Positions 1 to 4,712 of a DNA stretch of 6,167 nt are shown here, piece by piece; the first letter of the stretch is position 1; every line of letters begins with the position of its first letter. The notes under the pieces are model-generated. The model saw nothing but the letters and a program-made list of their open reading frames with translations, ran no database searches and was not told where the DNA came from. The stretch is from Paracoccus denitrificans (GTDB lineage Bacteria > Pseudomonadota > Alphaproteobacteria > Rhodobacterales > Rhodobacteraceae): contig QFNE01000040.1 of assembly GCA_003240735.1 (NCBI GenBank), positions 1-6,167 of the forward strand, read 5' to 3'. A program made the translations under genes and the position numbers.

Positions 1-32
1 TTGTCGGTGGAAATTGCGTTCGGCGCAGGCAT
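1..32 (-). CDS. Possible start of a leftward gene, cut by the window edge
   Basis: Reading the minus strand, an ATG at 32-30 is preceded by a very good Shine-Dalgarno sequence, GGGAGG at 45-40, with a 7-nt spacer. The 11 readable codons give MPAPNAISTD followed by K or N, with no stop before the edge. Too little is visible to name a family. It has the same orientation as the exporter gene at 269-1588, but about 236 nt and a GC-rich hairpin separate them, so it probably has its own promoter. The call rests only on the ribosome binding site and the start codon. Confidence 0.35.
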   Translation of the reverse strand, partial: MPAPNAISTD

Positions 33-114
33 GGGCGTTCCTCCCGTGAAGGTTTCAATGGAACGCGAACTTCGGCTGACGCCTCGTGGGGCGGTCGCAA
101 GCCCCATGGTTGCA

Positions 115-142
115 GCTATGACATCCGGGAGGGGATCGTCAA
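115..142 (-). promoter_or_regulatory. Weak candidate promoter for the left-edge gene
   Basis: On the minus strand a TTGACG hexamer (142-137) is followed after 16 nt by CATAGC (120-115). The -35 match is good and the -10 match is poor (three of six). Transcription would start near 108, leaving a leader of about 75 nt before the ATG at 32. The placement is sensible but the evidence is weak. Confidence 0.2.
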
Positions 143-227
143 GGATACTGACTGATTTTCCGCTTCAGAACACGGTCGGCCAGGACCGTGATCAACTGCC
201 GCACAATAAGGGTGATGAACCAATCTG

Positions 228-260
228 GCCCGGCGCCAGCCGGACCAGCCGGCGCCGGGC
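228..260 (-). terminator. GC-rich hairpin just after the exporter gene
   Basis: Perfect 10-bp inverted arms (GCCCGGCGCC at 228-237 and its complement at 251-260) flank a 13-nt loop, 8 nt beyond the exporter stop codon. The stem is almost all G and C. In the direction of exporter transcription the sequence that follows is CAGATTGGTTC, with no U tract, so this is not a standard intrinsic terminator. It may stabilise the 3' end of the mRNA or help Rho-dependent termination. Confidence 0.45.
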
Positions 261-268
261 GTCCGACT

Positions 269-1588
269 CTAGAGATGCGACGCCCAACGCGGGTGATTGT
301 CGTCCACGATGAAGGGATGGGCATGGTGGCGCTGACCGTGCAGATGCGGATGATCTGGCGGGAGATTGGCATGGCTGTGCTCCAGAACCTCCGGGTCGCC
401 CACTGGCCAGAGCCGCAGCGCGACGACGATGCCCGCAGCGGCAAGTGCCGCAAGAACACCAAGCGCTGCAACAGGACCGGCCTGCGTCATCAGCCAGCCC
501 GATAGAGGATATGTGACCAGCCAGCAGGCGTGGCTTAAGGCAAATTGCGCGGCGAACAGCGCCGGACGGTCTTCGGCATGGGCCGACCGTCGGAGAAGAC
601 GCCCCGACGGCGTTAGAACGGCAGAGTAGCCCAATCCCACCAAAAACCACGCGCCTAGCAGAGCTGGCCAGACCAACCCAAACGCGACAACCCCATATGC
701 CAACGCGAGAATGGTCAGGACCATCAAAATGGCTCCGCCGACCATCACCGGGCGATCCGGCACCGTGTCCAGCACCCGAGGCAGCAGCAGCGCTGCGATC
801 ATCGAGCCAGCCCCAAAGGCGAGCAACGTCCAGGCCAGTGCGGAGGCATCCAGCCCAAGCGTGCCGCGCACCAGCGCGACCGAGTTGACCAGCACCATCG
901 CCCCTGCCGCTGCGGCGGCCATGTTCAGTGCCAGCAATCCACGCAGACGGGGCGTGGCCAGATAGATGCGGATGCCCCGGGTCGTGCGATCATAGATGCC
1001 GCGCGGCTCCGAAGGTTTCGGACTGGGCAGCATGACCGAGAGGACCAGTGCCGCAGACGCCGCGAACCCGATCATCGTTCCGAAGAAGAGCGAATTGTAG
1101 CTGATCACGGCCAGCAGCAGCCCCGCCAGCATCGGACTGACGATATTCTCGAGATCATAGGCCAGCCGCGACAGCGACAGCGCGCGGGTATAGCGCGCCT
1201 CGTCGGGCAGCACGTCGGGGATCGTCGCCTGGAAGGTCGGCGTGAATGCCGCCGAGGCCGATTGCAGCACGAAGATCAGGACATAGACCTGCCAGATCTC
1301 GGTGACGAAGGGCAGGCACAAGGCGACAGCGGCCCGCACAAGATCAAGCGCCACGAGGAAGGCCCGGCGTGGCACGCGGTTGGCAAAGGCGCCCGCGATT
1401 GGGGCGATGCCCACATAGGCCACCATCTTGATGGTAAAGACCGTGCCCAGCACCATGGCCGCATTGTCGCCTGCCAGATCGAAGGCCAGAAGCCCTAGCG
1501 CCACCGTGGCAAGCCCGGTGCCCAGAAGCGCCACCACCTGTGCCGCAAAGAGATGGCGGTAGGTGCGGTCGGCAAGGACGTCCAGCAT
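269..1588 (-). CDS. MFS exporter with histidine-rich C-terminal tail (NreB/NrsD-like)
   Basis: This 439-aa inner-membrane protein has the alternating hydrophobic segments of a 12-helix major facilitator transporter. A loop resembling MFS motif A (GAFANRVPRR, about residues 66-75) follows the second helix, and a longer central loop lies near residues 188-215. From about residue 402 the chain leaves the membrane and forms a 37-residue tail with ten histidines (clusters HSH, HPHLH, HHAH), ending in IVDDNHPRWASHL. A histidine-rich cytoplasmic tail on an MFS protein is the hallmark of the nickel exporters NreB and NrsD. The start is ATG at 1588, with the SD GAGGT overlapping the stop codon of the upstream repressor gene 9 nt away, so the two genes are cotranscribed and probably translationally coupled. 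The MFS call is firm. Ni or Co export is inferred from the tail and the neighbouring sensor; multidrug efflux is the main alternative. Confidence 0.88.
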   Translation of the reverse strand: MLDVLADRTYRHLFAAQVVALLGTGLATVALGLLAFDLAGDNAAMVLGTVFTIKMVAYVGIAPIAGAFANRVPRRAFLVALDLVRAAVALCLPFVTEIWQVYVLIFVLQSASAAFTPTFQATIPDVLPDEARYTRALSLSRLAYDLENIVSPMLAGLLLAVISYNSLFFGTMIGFAASAALVLSVMLPSPKPSEPRGIYDRTTRGIRIYLATPRLRGLLALNMAAAAAGAMVLVNSVALVRGTLGLDASALAWTLLAFGAGSMIAALLLPRVLDTVPDRPVMVGGAILMVLTILALAYGVVAFGLVWPALLGAWFLVGLGYSAVLTPSGRLLRRSAHAEDRPALFAAQFALSHACWLVTYPLSGWLMTQAGPVAALGVLAALAAAGIVVALRLWPVGDPEVLEHSHANLPPDHPHLHGQRHHAHPFIVDDNHPRWASHL

Positions 1589-1597
1589 GGGGTTACC

Positions 1598-1858
1598 TCA
1601 AAGGTATCGGGAAATGGCCTTCATCTCGTCGCGATCGTGAGCCGAATGTTCGGCGTCCAGACAATGATCAATATGATCGTGGATGAGGACCCTCTTGGCA
1701 TTGATGACGGCCTTCTCGACTGCCTGCAGCTGGTGCGCGATATCAACGCAGGGCTTTCCGGCCTCGATCATCTCGATCACGGCTCGCAAGTGGCCTTCGG
1801 CGCGTTTTAGCCGGGTGACCAAGGCAGGGTGGGTTGCGTGAACATGCGGCTGTGTCAT
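1598..1858 (-). CDS. CsoR/RcnR-family metal-sensing repressor, InrS-like ligand set
   Basis: This 86-aa all-helical protein has the length and signature of the CsoR/RcnR/FrmR family (RLKRAEGHLRAVIEMIE at 16-32, then C37 and the second-helix segment AVEKAVINAKRVLIHDHIDHC). Family members are tetramers that bind DNA when metal-free and release it on binding metal. The ligand positions read H5 (W), C37 (X), H62 (Y) and C66 (Z), with spacings 32, 25 and 4. CsoR copper sensors have the C-H-C core, RcnR has H-C-H-H, and the nickel sensor InrS has H-C-H-C, which is the set seen here. The N-terminus adds further histidines (HVHATH, 5-10). It is the first gene of an operon with the exporter. The ATG at 1858 has no well-spaced SD: the nearest purine tract is the operator G-run 13 nt upstream. 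No good alternative start exists. Confidence 0.92.
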   Translation of the reverse strand: MTQPHVHATHPALVTRLKRAEGHLRAVIEMIEAGKPCVDIAHQLQAVEKAVINAKRVLIHDHIDHCLDAEHSAHDRDEMKAISRYL

Positions 1859-1864
1859 ACAGTC

Positions 1865-1893
1865 AGGCTATCCCCCCTGAGGGGTTAGGACAA
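1865..1893 (-). promoter_or_regulatory. Candidate promoter of the repressor-exporter operon
   Basis: On the minus strand TTGTCC (1893-1888, four of six -35 matches) is followed by exactly 17 nt and then TAGCCT (1870-1865, three of six -10 matches). The predicted transcription start falls at about 1858, on the A of the repressor ATG, so the mRNA may be leaderless. The spacer is filled by the operator dyad. Similarity to consensus is modest; geometry and position are the main support. Confidence 0.45.
1869..1888. promoter_or_regulatory. Probable CsoR-family operator between divergent operons
   Basis: The plus strand reads a C run, TGA, then a G run. CCCCT (1874-1878) and AGGGG (1880-1884) form a perfect dyad around G1879, flanked by TA (1869-1870) and TTAG (1885-1888). 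G/C tracts with A/T-rich ends are what CsoR, RcnR and InrS repressors recognise. It is the only such site between the repressor start (1858) and the histidine-rich gene (1939), so it could control both directions. Binding here would block RNA polymerase on the repressor promoter. Confidence 0.6.
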
Positions 1894-1895
1894 GA

Positions 1896-1914
1896 CGGCA
1901 CGATCAGCGTGCCG
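1896..1914. repeat. Perfect inverted repeat in the leader of the plus-strand operon
   Basis: CGGCACG (1896-1902) and CGTGCCG (1908-1914) are perfect 7-bp arms around a 5-nt loop ATCAG. The repeat lies 25 nt upstream of the GTG start at 1939 and 9 nt before its SD. It could be an RNA hairpin in the 5' leader or a second regulator-binding dyad. It does not resemble the G/C-tract operator next to it. Confidence 0.5.
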
Positions 1915-1923
1915 CGAACGAGC

Positions 1924-1930
1924 GGGCAGG
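1924..1930 (+). promoter_or_regulatory. Ribosome binding site fixing a GTG start
   Basis: GGGCAGG lies 8 nt before the GTG at 1939. It favours that start over the in-frame ATG at 1834, which lies inside the repressor gene and would place the operator within coding sequence. Confidence 0.55.
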
Positions 1931-1938
1931 CCAGACTG

Positions 1939-2292
1939 GTGAAACACTTGCGGACAATTGCGCAAAGCGCACTTGTGGCACTCACCTGCCTGTCGCTGGT
2001 GGTGTGGTCCCTTGCCCCGAGTGCGAGCCATGTCCCCTCGGTCTTCGACGTGGTGGCCGAGCATACCGACATGATCGCGGATCACGGCCATTCCCATGGG
2101 CTGGAGGAGGATCTGTTCTGGGCGCTTCACGGTCACAGCCATGATGTTGCCGATCACGATCACTCTCAGGCCATGCTTGTTCTTGGCTCCAGTTCATACC
2201 CGCCGACAGCCTATCGTGACACGTTCCGCTTGCGTGCATCGTCAGACGGACCGCAGCGCGTCTATCTGATCGAGCGACCTCCGCGGGCCTGA
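1939..2292 (+). CDS. Small exported or membrane-anchored histidine-rich protein, putative metal binder
   Basis: With the GTG start at 1939 the product is 117 aa. It begins MKHLRTIAQS, followed by a hydrophobic segment (about 11-28, ALVALTCLSLVVWSL) that is either a signal peptide (possible cleavage after the ASA-like stretch near 27-30) or an N-terminal anchor. The next part is acidic and histidine-rich: nine histidines lie between residues 42 and 75, including two HGHSH copies (49-53 handled as HGHSH, and 64-68) and HDH (73-75), interleaved with Asp and Glu. The C-terminal 40 residues carry no recognised motif. The reading frame extends upstream to 1834, but that start overlaps the divergent repressor gene. 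I do not recognise a named family. Composition, export signal and position opposite a metal repressor suggest periplasmic Ni, Co or similar metal binding, as buffer or chaperone. It leads the operon and is followed after 58 nt by the HupE-like gene. Confidence 0.75.
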   Translation: MKHLRTIAQSALVALTCLSLVVWSLAPSASHVPSVFDVVAEHTDMIADHGHSHGLEEDLFWALHGHSHDVADHDHSQAMLVLGSSSYPPTAYRDTFRLRASSDGPQRVYLIERPPRA

Positions 2293-2350
2293 TCTGTGCC
2301 GCCACCGCGCGGCCTATCCGATCAGACAGACCCTTACCGGAGACTTTTCC

Positions 2351-3085
2351 ATGACCTCGACCTCGGGGGTCCTGCGCGCCTTGGCACCACGCCAACCGGT
2401 CGCACTGACCCTGATCCTGCTGGCGGCAGTCCTGCTGACAACAGTCCAAGCCTTTGCCCATAACGTCACCGCCGGTGACGCGGGCTATATCCAGGAAATC
2501 TGGGGGGTGAAGATCATCCCCTTTATCTACCTTGGCGCCAAGCACATGGTGACCGGCTATGACCACATCCTGTTTCTGCTGGGCGTGGTGTTCTTCCTCT
2601 ACCGGATGAAGGATGTCGGCATCTATGTCAGCCTGTTCGCCATCGGCCATTCGGTCACCATGCTGCTGGGCGTCTGGTATGGCTGGGGCATCAACGCCTA
2701 TATCATCGACGCGATCATCGGCCTGTCCGTGGTCTACAAGGCGCTGGACAACCTTGGCGCCTATCAACGGTGGTTCGGGTTCCAGCCCAACACCAAGGTG
2801 GCTACGCTGATCTTCGGCCTGTTCCACGGCACGGGCCTGGCCACCAAGATCCTCGACTATGACATCCCGCAGGATGGGCTTCTGGCCAACCTGTTGGCCT
2901 TCAACGTCGGCGTCGAGGTCGGCCAGCTTCTGGCCTTGGCCGTCATCCTGATCGTCATGGGCTACTGGCGTCGCAGCCCGAACTTCCTGCGCCAAGCCAC
3001 CATCGCCAATGTGGTGATGATGGGCCTGGGCATCTGGCTGACCTTTAATCAGGTCGCCGGCTACATCGCTTCCACCTCGGCATAG
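2351..3085 (+). CDS. HupE/UreJ-family polytopic membrane protein
   Basis: This 244-aa integral membrane protein starts at ATG 2351 with SD GGAG (2339-2342) 8 nt upstream. Residues 16-36 form a signal peptide or first helix ending QAFA, so cleavage would leave H37 as the mature N-terminus. About six membrane helices follow. Polar residues characteristic of HupE/UreJ proteins sit in or near the membrane: H65 and D71-H72 in KHMVTGYDHILF, H100 in IGHS, H159 in FGLFHGTGLA, and N185 and E189 in FNVGVE. HupE and UreJ proteins are linked to nickel supply for hydrogenase and urease, but no such enzyme genes are visible here. Being divergent from an exporter and sharing its operator region suggests a role in metal stress or balance. 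The direction of transport cannot be read from sequence. The next gene begins 13 nt after its stop. Confidence 0.87.
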   Translation: MTSTSGVLRALAPRQPVALTLILLAAVLLTTVQAFAHNVTAGDAGYIQEIWGVKIIPFIYLGAKHMVTGYDHILFLLGVVFFLYRMKDVGIYVSLFAIGHSVTMLLGVWYGWGINAYIIDAIIGLSVVYKALDNLGAYQRWFGFQPNTKVATLIFGLFHGTGLATKILDYDIPQDGLLANLLAFNVGVEVGQLLALAVILIVMGYWRRSPNFLRQATIANVVMMGLGIWLTFNQVAGYIASTSA

Positions 3086-3098
3086 ATTGGATATTCCC

Positions 3099-3731
3099 AT
3101 GCACAACGCACCTAAGCCCAAGATCGAAGACCTACCCACCAAGGCGCAACTGCGCCGCGCCAGCATTCTGGCCGGTATCGGGGCAGCCGTGATTGCGGTC
3201 ACTGTCTATCTGCCCGCCGAATACGGCGTCGATCCGACCGGGATCGGGCGCGTCATCGGCCTGACCGAAATGGGCGAGATCAAGGTCCAGCTCGCCGCCG
3301 AGGCAGAAGCAGATCGGCTGCTGGATGAACAGCGCGGTCAGGATCAGTCCTCGAGCGTTCTGGACAGCATGCTGGGCCTGTTCATAGGCACGGCCTATGC
3401 GCAGGAGGCACAGGACAACTGGACCGACACCGTGACCTTTACGCTGGAGCCGGGCGACACTGCCGAGATCAAGCTGACAATGGCGGCCGGAGACGTGGCC
3501 GAATACGCATGGACCGCCGAAGGCGGCCGGGTCAACTTCGACCTCCATGCCCATAGCGGCGGCGAGTCCATCGACTACGAGCGCGGTAGCGGCGCAACCG
3601 ACGGAGAGGGCAGCATCGAGGCGCCCTTCGCCGGTGATCACGGGTGGTTCTGGCGCAACCGCGACAGCACGCCCATCAACATGACCATCAACGTGCGCGG
3701 CGACTATAGTGCCGTCGTTGAAACCTACTGA
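3099..3731 (+). CDS. Membrane-anchored protein with beta-rich periplasmic domain, HupE partner
   Basis: I choose ATG 3099 (210 aa); an in-frame TTG at 3087 would add four residues and also lacks a clear SD, so translation is probably coupled to the gene ending 13 nt upstream. Residues 1-20 are a basic cytoplasmic tail, 21-38 one membrane helix, then a conserved-looking YGVDPTGIG (42-50) and a charged, helical, possibly coiled-coil linker (about 57-83). A second, short hydrophobic patch (88-99) ends in AYA-QE (99-103), which looks like a signal-peptidase site. Residues 106-210 alternate like beta strands and include FDLHAH (147-152) and DHGWFWRNR (180-188), loosely recalling GOLD-type beta sandwiches. 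Such proteins are usually labelled transmembrane anchor protein. H150, H152 and H181 are possible metal ligands. It is the last gene of the operon, with a terminator 8 nt after the stop. Molecular function is unknown. Confidence 0.85.
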   Translation: MHNAPKPKIEDLPTKAQLRRASILAGIGAAVIAVTVYLPAEYGVDPTGIGRVIGLTEMGEIKVQLAAEAEADRLLDEQRGQDQSSSVLDSMLGLFIGTAYAQEAQDNWTDTVTFTLEPGDTAEIKLTMAAGDVAEYAWTAEGGRVNFDLHAHSGGESIDYERGSGATDGEGSIEAPFAGDHGWFWRNRDSTPINMTINVRGDYSAVVETY

Positions 3732-3738
3732 GCTCGCG

Positions 3739-3778
3739 GCAGCCATTCGCATAATAAAAGGCGAATGGCTGCATTTTT
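3739..3778 (+). terminator. Strong intrinsic terminator of the plus-strand metal operon
   Basis: A perfect 12-bp stem (GCAGCCATTCGC at 3739-3750 with its complement at 3761-3772) encloses a 10-nt A-rich loop and is followed by ATTTTTCTTG. It begins 8 nt after the stop codon at 3731. This is a textbook Rho-independent terminator. The A-rich loop gives no strong U run in the opposite direction. Confidence 0.93.
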
Positions 3779-4298
3779 CTTGTAGTAATCCAGCCATCTA
3801 AAGGCCCGTCCCACAGATGGGAAACCGATGTCGTAATGCAACCTATGATGATTTCAACCTTTTGCCGCTCGCGCAGGCTGAACCGCAGTAAGCCTGCCAT
3901 TGTCCTATCATTTCGATCCGGGCCTGAAAAATGCACTCAATAAGTGAAATTCTGCTTTGACTATTTGCCGCAACTGCATTGCCGCAGCACCGTCAGTCAG
4001 CTTTCCGCCCGACCTGCGGGTCTCGCCCGCCAGTTATCGCCCTGTCCCTGAATGTCGGCTTATCCAGATTGCCGCGGATGCGACGCTGCATCGCCGCATG
4101 TCGGCAGTCCGCCCTCAAAGTCGATGATACGACATCTGCTGCGCTCTGCATGATGGTCCGCAACGAGGCTGGCTGCTCCCCTTCGCCGCGCGGTGCCTGA
4201 GTGGCAGCTGTTGAGCGGTTGGGTGCGTACAGATCGGAAAGAAAATGGTCCGCGGGGCGATGGTAAAGCGATTATCTTCGGACGAGGTGGCGTGCGTT

Positions 4299-4330
4299 CA
4301 TGTCAACGCCATGTCAACGCGCGCATGTCA
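4299..4330 (+). repeat. Tandem 11-bp direct repeats, possible integrase arm sites
   Basis: CATGTCAACGC occurs at 4299-4309 and immediately again at 4310-4320, and a shorter copy, CATGTCA, follows at 4324-4330. ATGTCA recurs at 4375-4380. Short direct repeats about 130-160 bp from a tRNA-derived core are typical of arm-type binding sites of tyrosine recombinases. Confidence 0.6.
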
Positions 4331-4415
4331 TTTTGCGAGGGTTTGTGACGGTGGAAACAGGCTGGTGTCGTCCAATGTCAGAAGCGAAAACTTGTGAAAT
4401 CAAAGGCTTGCCTGC

Positions 4416-4460
4416 TAAGTTATTGGTTTTCTTAAGTTATTGGAATCGCTGGATTATTGG
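4416..4460 (+). repeat. Three direct repeats at 17-bp period running into the tRNA fragment
   Basis: TAAGTTATTGG occurs at 4416-4426 and 4433-4443, and a degenerate third copy, TGGATTATTGG, at 4450-4460, each exactly 17 bp apart. The core TTATTGG is identical in all three. The last two bases of the third copy are the first recognisable bases of the tRNA fragment. This phasing suggests protein-binding sites next to a recombination core. Confidence 0.65.
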
Positions 4461-4504
4461 CTCATAACCTGAAGGTCGTAGGTTCAAATCCTACCCCCGC
4501 GACA
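4459..4504 (+). other. 3' fragment of an initiator tRNA-fMet gene, probable attachment site
   Basis: From 4459 the sequence follows the 3' part of an initiator tRNA: anticodon loop CTCATAA (4461-4467, anticodon CAT at 4463-4465), 3' anticodon strand CCTGA, variable loop AGGTC, T stem GTAGG (4478-4482), T loop TTCAAAT, CCTAC (4490-4494), and acceptor strand CCCCGC (4495-4500). The 5' acceptor strand, D arm and 5' anticodon strand are absent: upstream is ATTATTGG, not a pairing CAGG. The last bases, GACAAA, also depart from the expected A-ACCA end. It cannot fold into a working tRNA. Fragments starting at the anticodon loop are the usual footprint of tRNA-targeting integrases, restored 3' ends being kept at the intact copy. 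In that geometry the element lies to the left and ancestral chromosome, or a second element, to the right. Confidence 0.78.
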
Positions 4505-4571
4505 AAAATATAGCGCGAGATCAGCACCTTACAAGACTTCCAAAAGGGCGGCTTTTTGCTTTCCCACCCTG

Positions 4572-4589
4572 ACTCAACACCAACTCAAC
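4572..4589 (+). repeat. Pair of ACTCAAC repeats at 11-bp period
   Basis: ACTCAAC occurs at 4572-4578 and 4583-4589, 11 bp apart, the same period and with the same TCAAC centre as the TGTCAAC copies at 4301 and 4312. They lie about 70 bp downstream of the tRNA fragment, so similar repeats flank it on both sides, as recombinase arm sites would. Confidence 0.5.
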
Positions 4590-4712
4590 AAAACAGGCGG
4601 ACGTGGGGCAGGAGGCGGTTCGTCACTGCCGGCCTGAAGAGCTGAGTTGTCAGATCAGCGTGGCCGGGTTAATCTGGTGGCGTTTTAAATCAGTTATTCT
4701 CGAGGCCAGAAA

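Larger units (their letters stand above)
3781..4712. other. About 930 nt without a convincing gene; attachment-site-like region
   Basis: No frame shows a supported protein. Short open frames exist (for example plus 3979-4200 and minus 3688-3936), but they lack ribosome binding sites and family resemblance, and the minus one runs through the terminator. Parts are visibly more AT-rich than the flanking genes, especially 4380-4460. The right part holds 11-bp and 17-bp spaced direct repeats around a tRNA 3' fragment, listed separately. A 7-bp inverted repeat (3873-3879 with 3891-3897) and a 6-bp one (CCATCT with AGATGG, about 3794-3820) are minor. The region looks like decayed or non-coding end sequence of an integrated element. 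Confidence 0.6.

Noticed and set aside
139..230. Minus-strand reading FITLIVRQLITVLADRVLKR ending at 139
   Set aside because: It looks protein-like (hydrophobic then basic), but there is no start codon with an SD and the frame upstream lies inside the exporter gene out of phase. Probably chance, possibly a gene stub.
1..312. 103-aa plus-strand open frame starting with TTG at the window edge
   Set aside because: No visible RBS, overlaps the exporter 3' end and the hairpin, and has low-complexity Arg/Ser/Pro-rich composition.
1834..1938. Upstream extension of the histidine-rich gene to ATG 1834
   Set aside because: It would overlap the divergent repressor gene and translate through the operator; the GTG at 1939 has an SD and is followed directly by a signal-like segment.
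1982..3202. 406-aa open frame on the minus strand
   Set aside because: It lies antisense to three well-supported genes; its composition (Asp, Gln, His and Arg-rich, no hydrophobic core) is that of a mirror frame in GC-rich DNA.
3132..3797. 221-aa open frame on the minus strand
   Set aside because: It runs through the strong terminator and opposite the anchored-protein gene; no family resemblance.
3782..4300. Insertion sequence or CRISPR array in the gene-free stretch
   Set aside because: No terminal inverted repeats, transposase-like frame or regularly spaced 25-40 bp repeats; the only repeats are short, 11- or 17-bp-period ones.
4540..4565. AAAAGGGCGGCTTTTT as a terminator after the tRNA fragment
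   Set aside because: It has a T run, but the arms do not pair properly (GGGCGGC has no complementary partner nearby).
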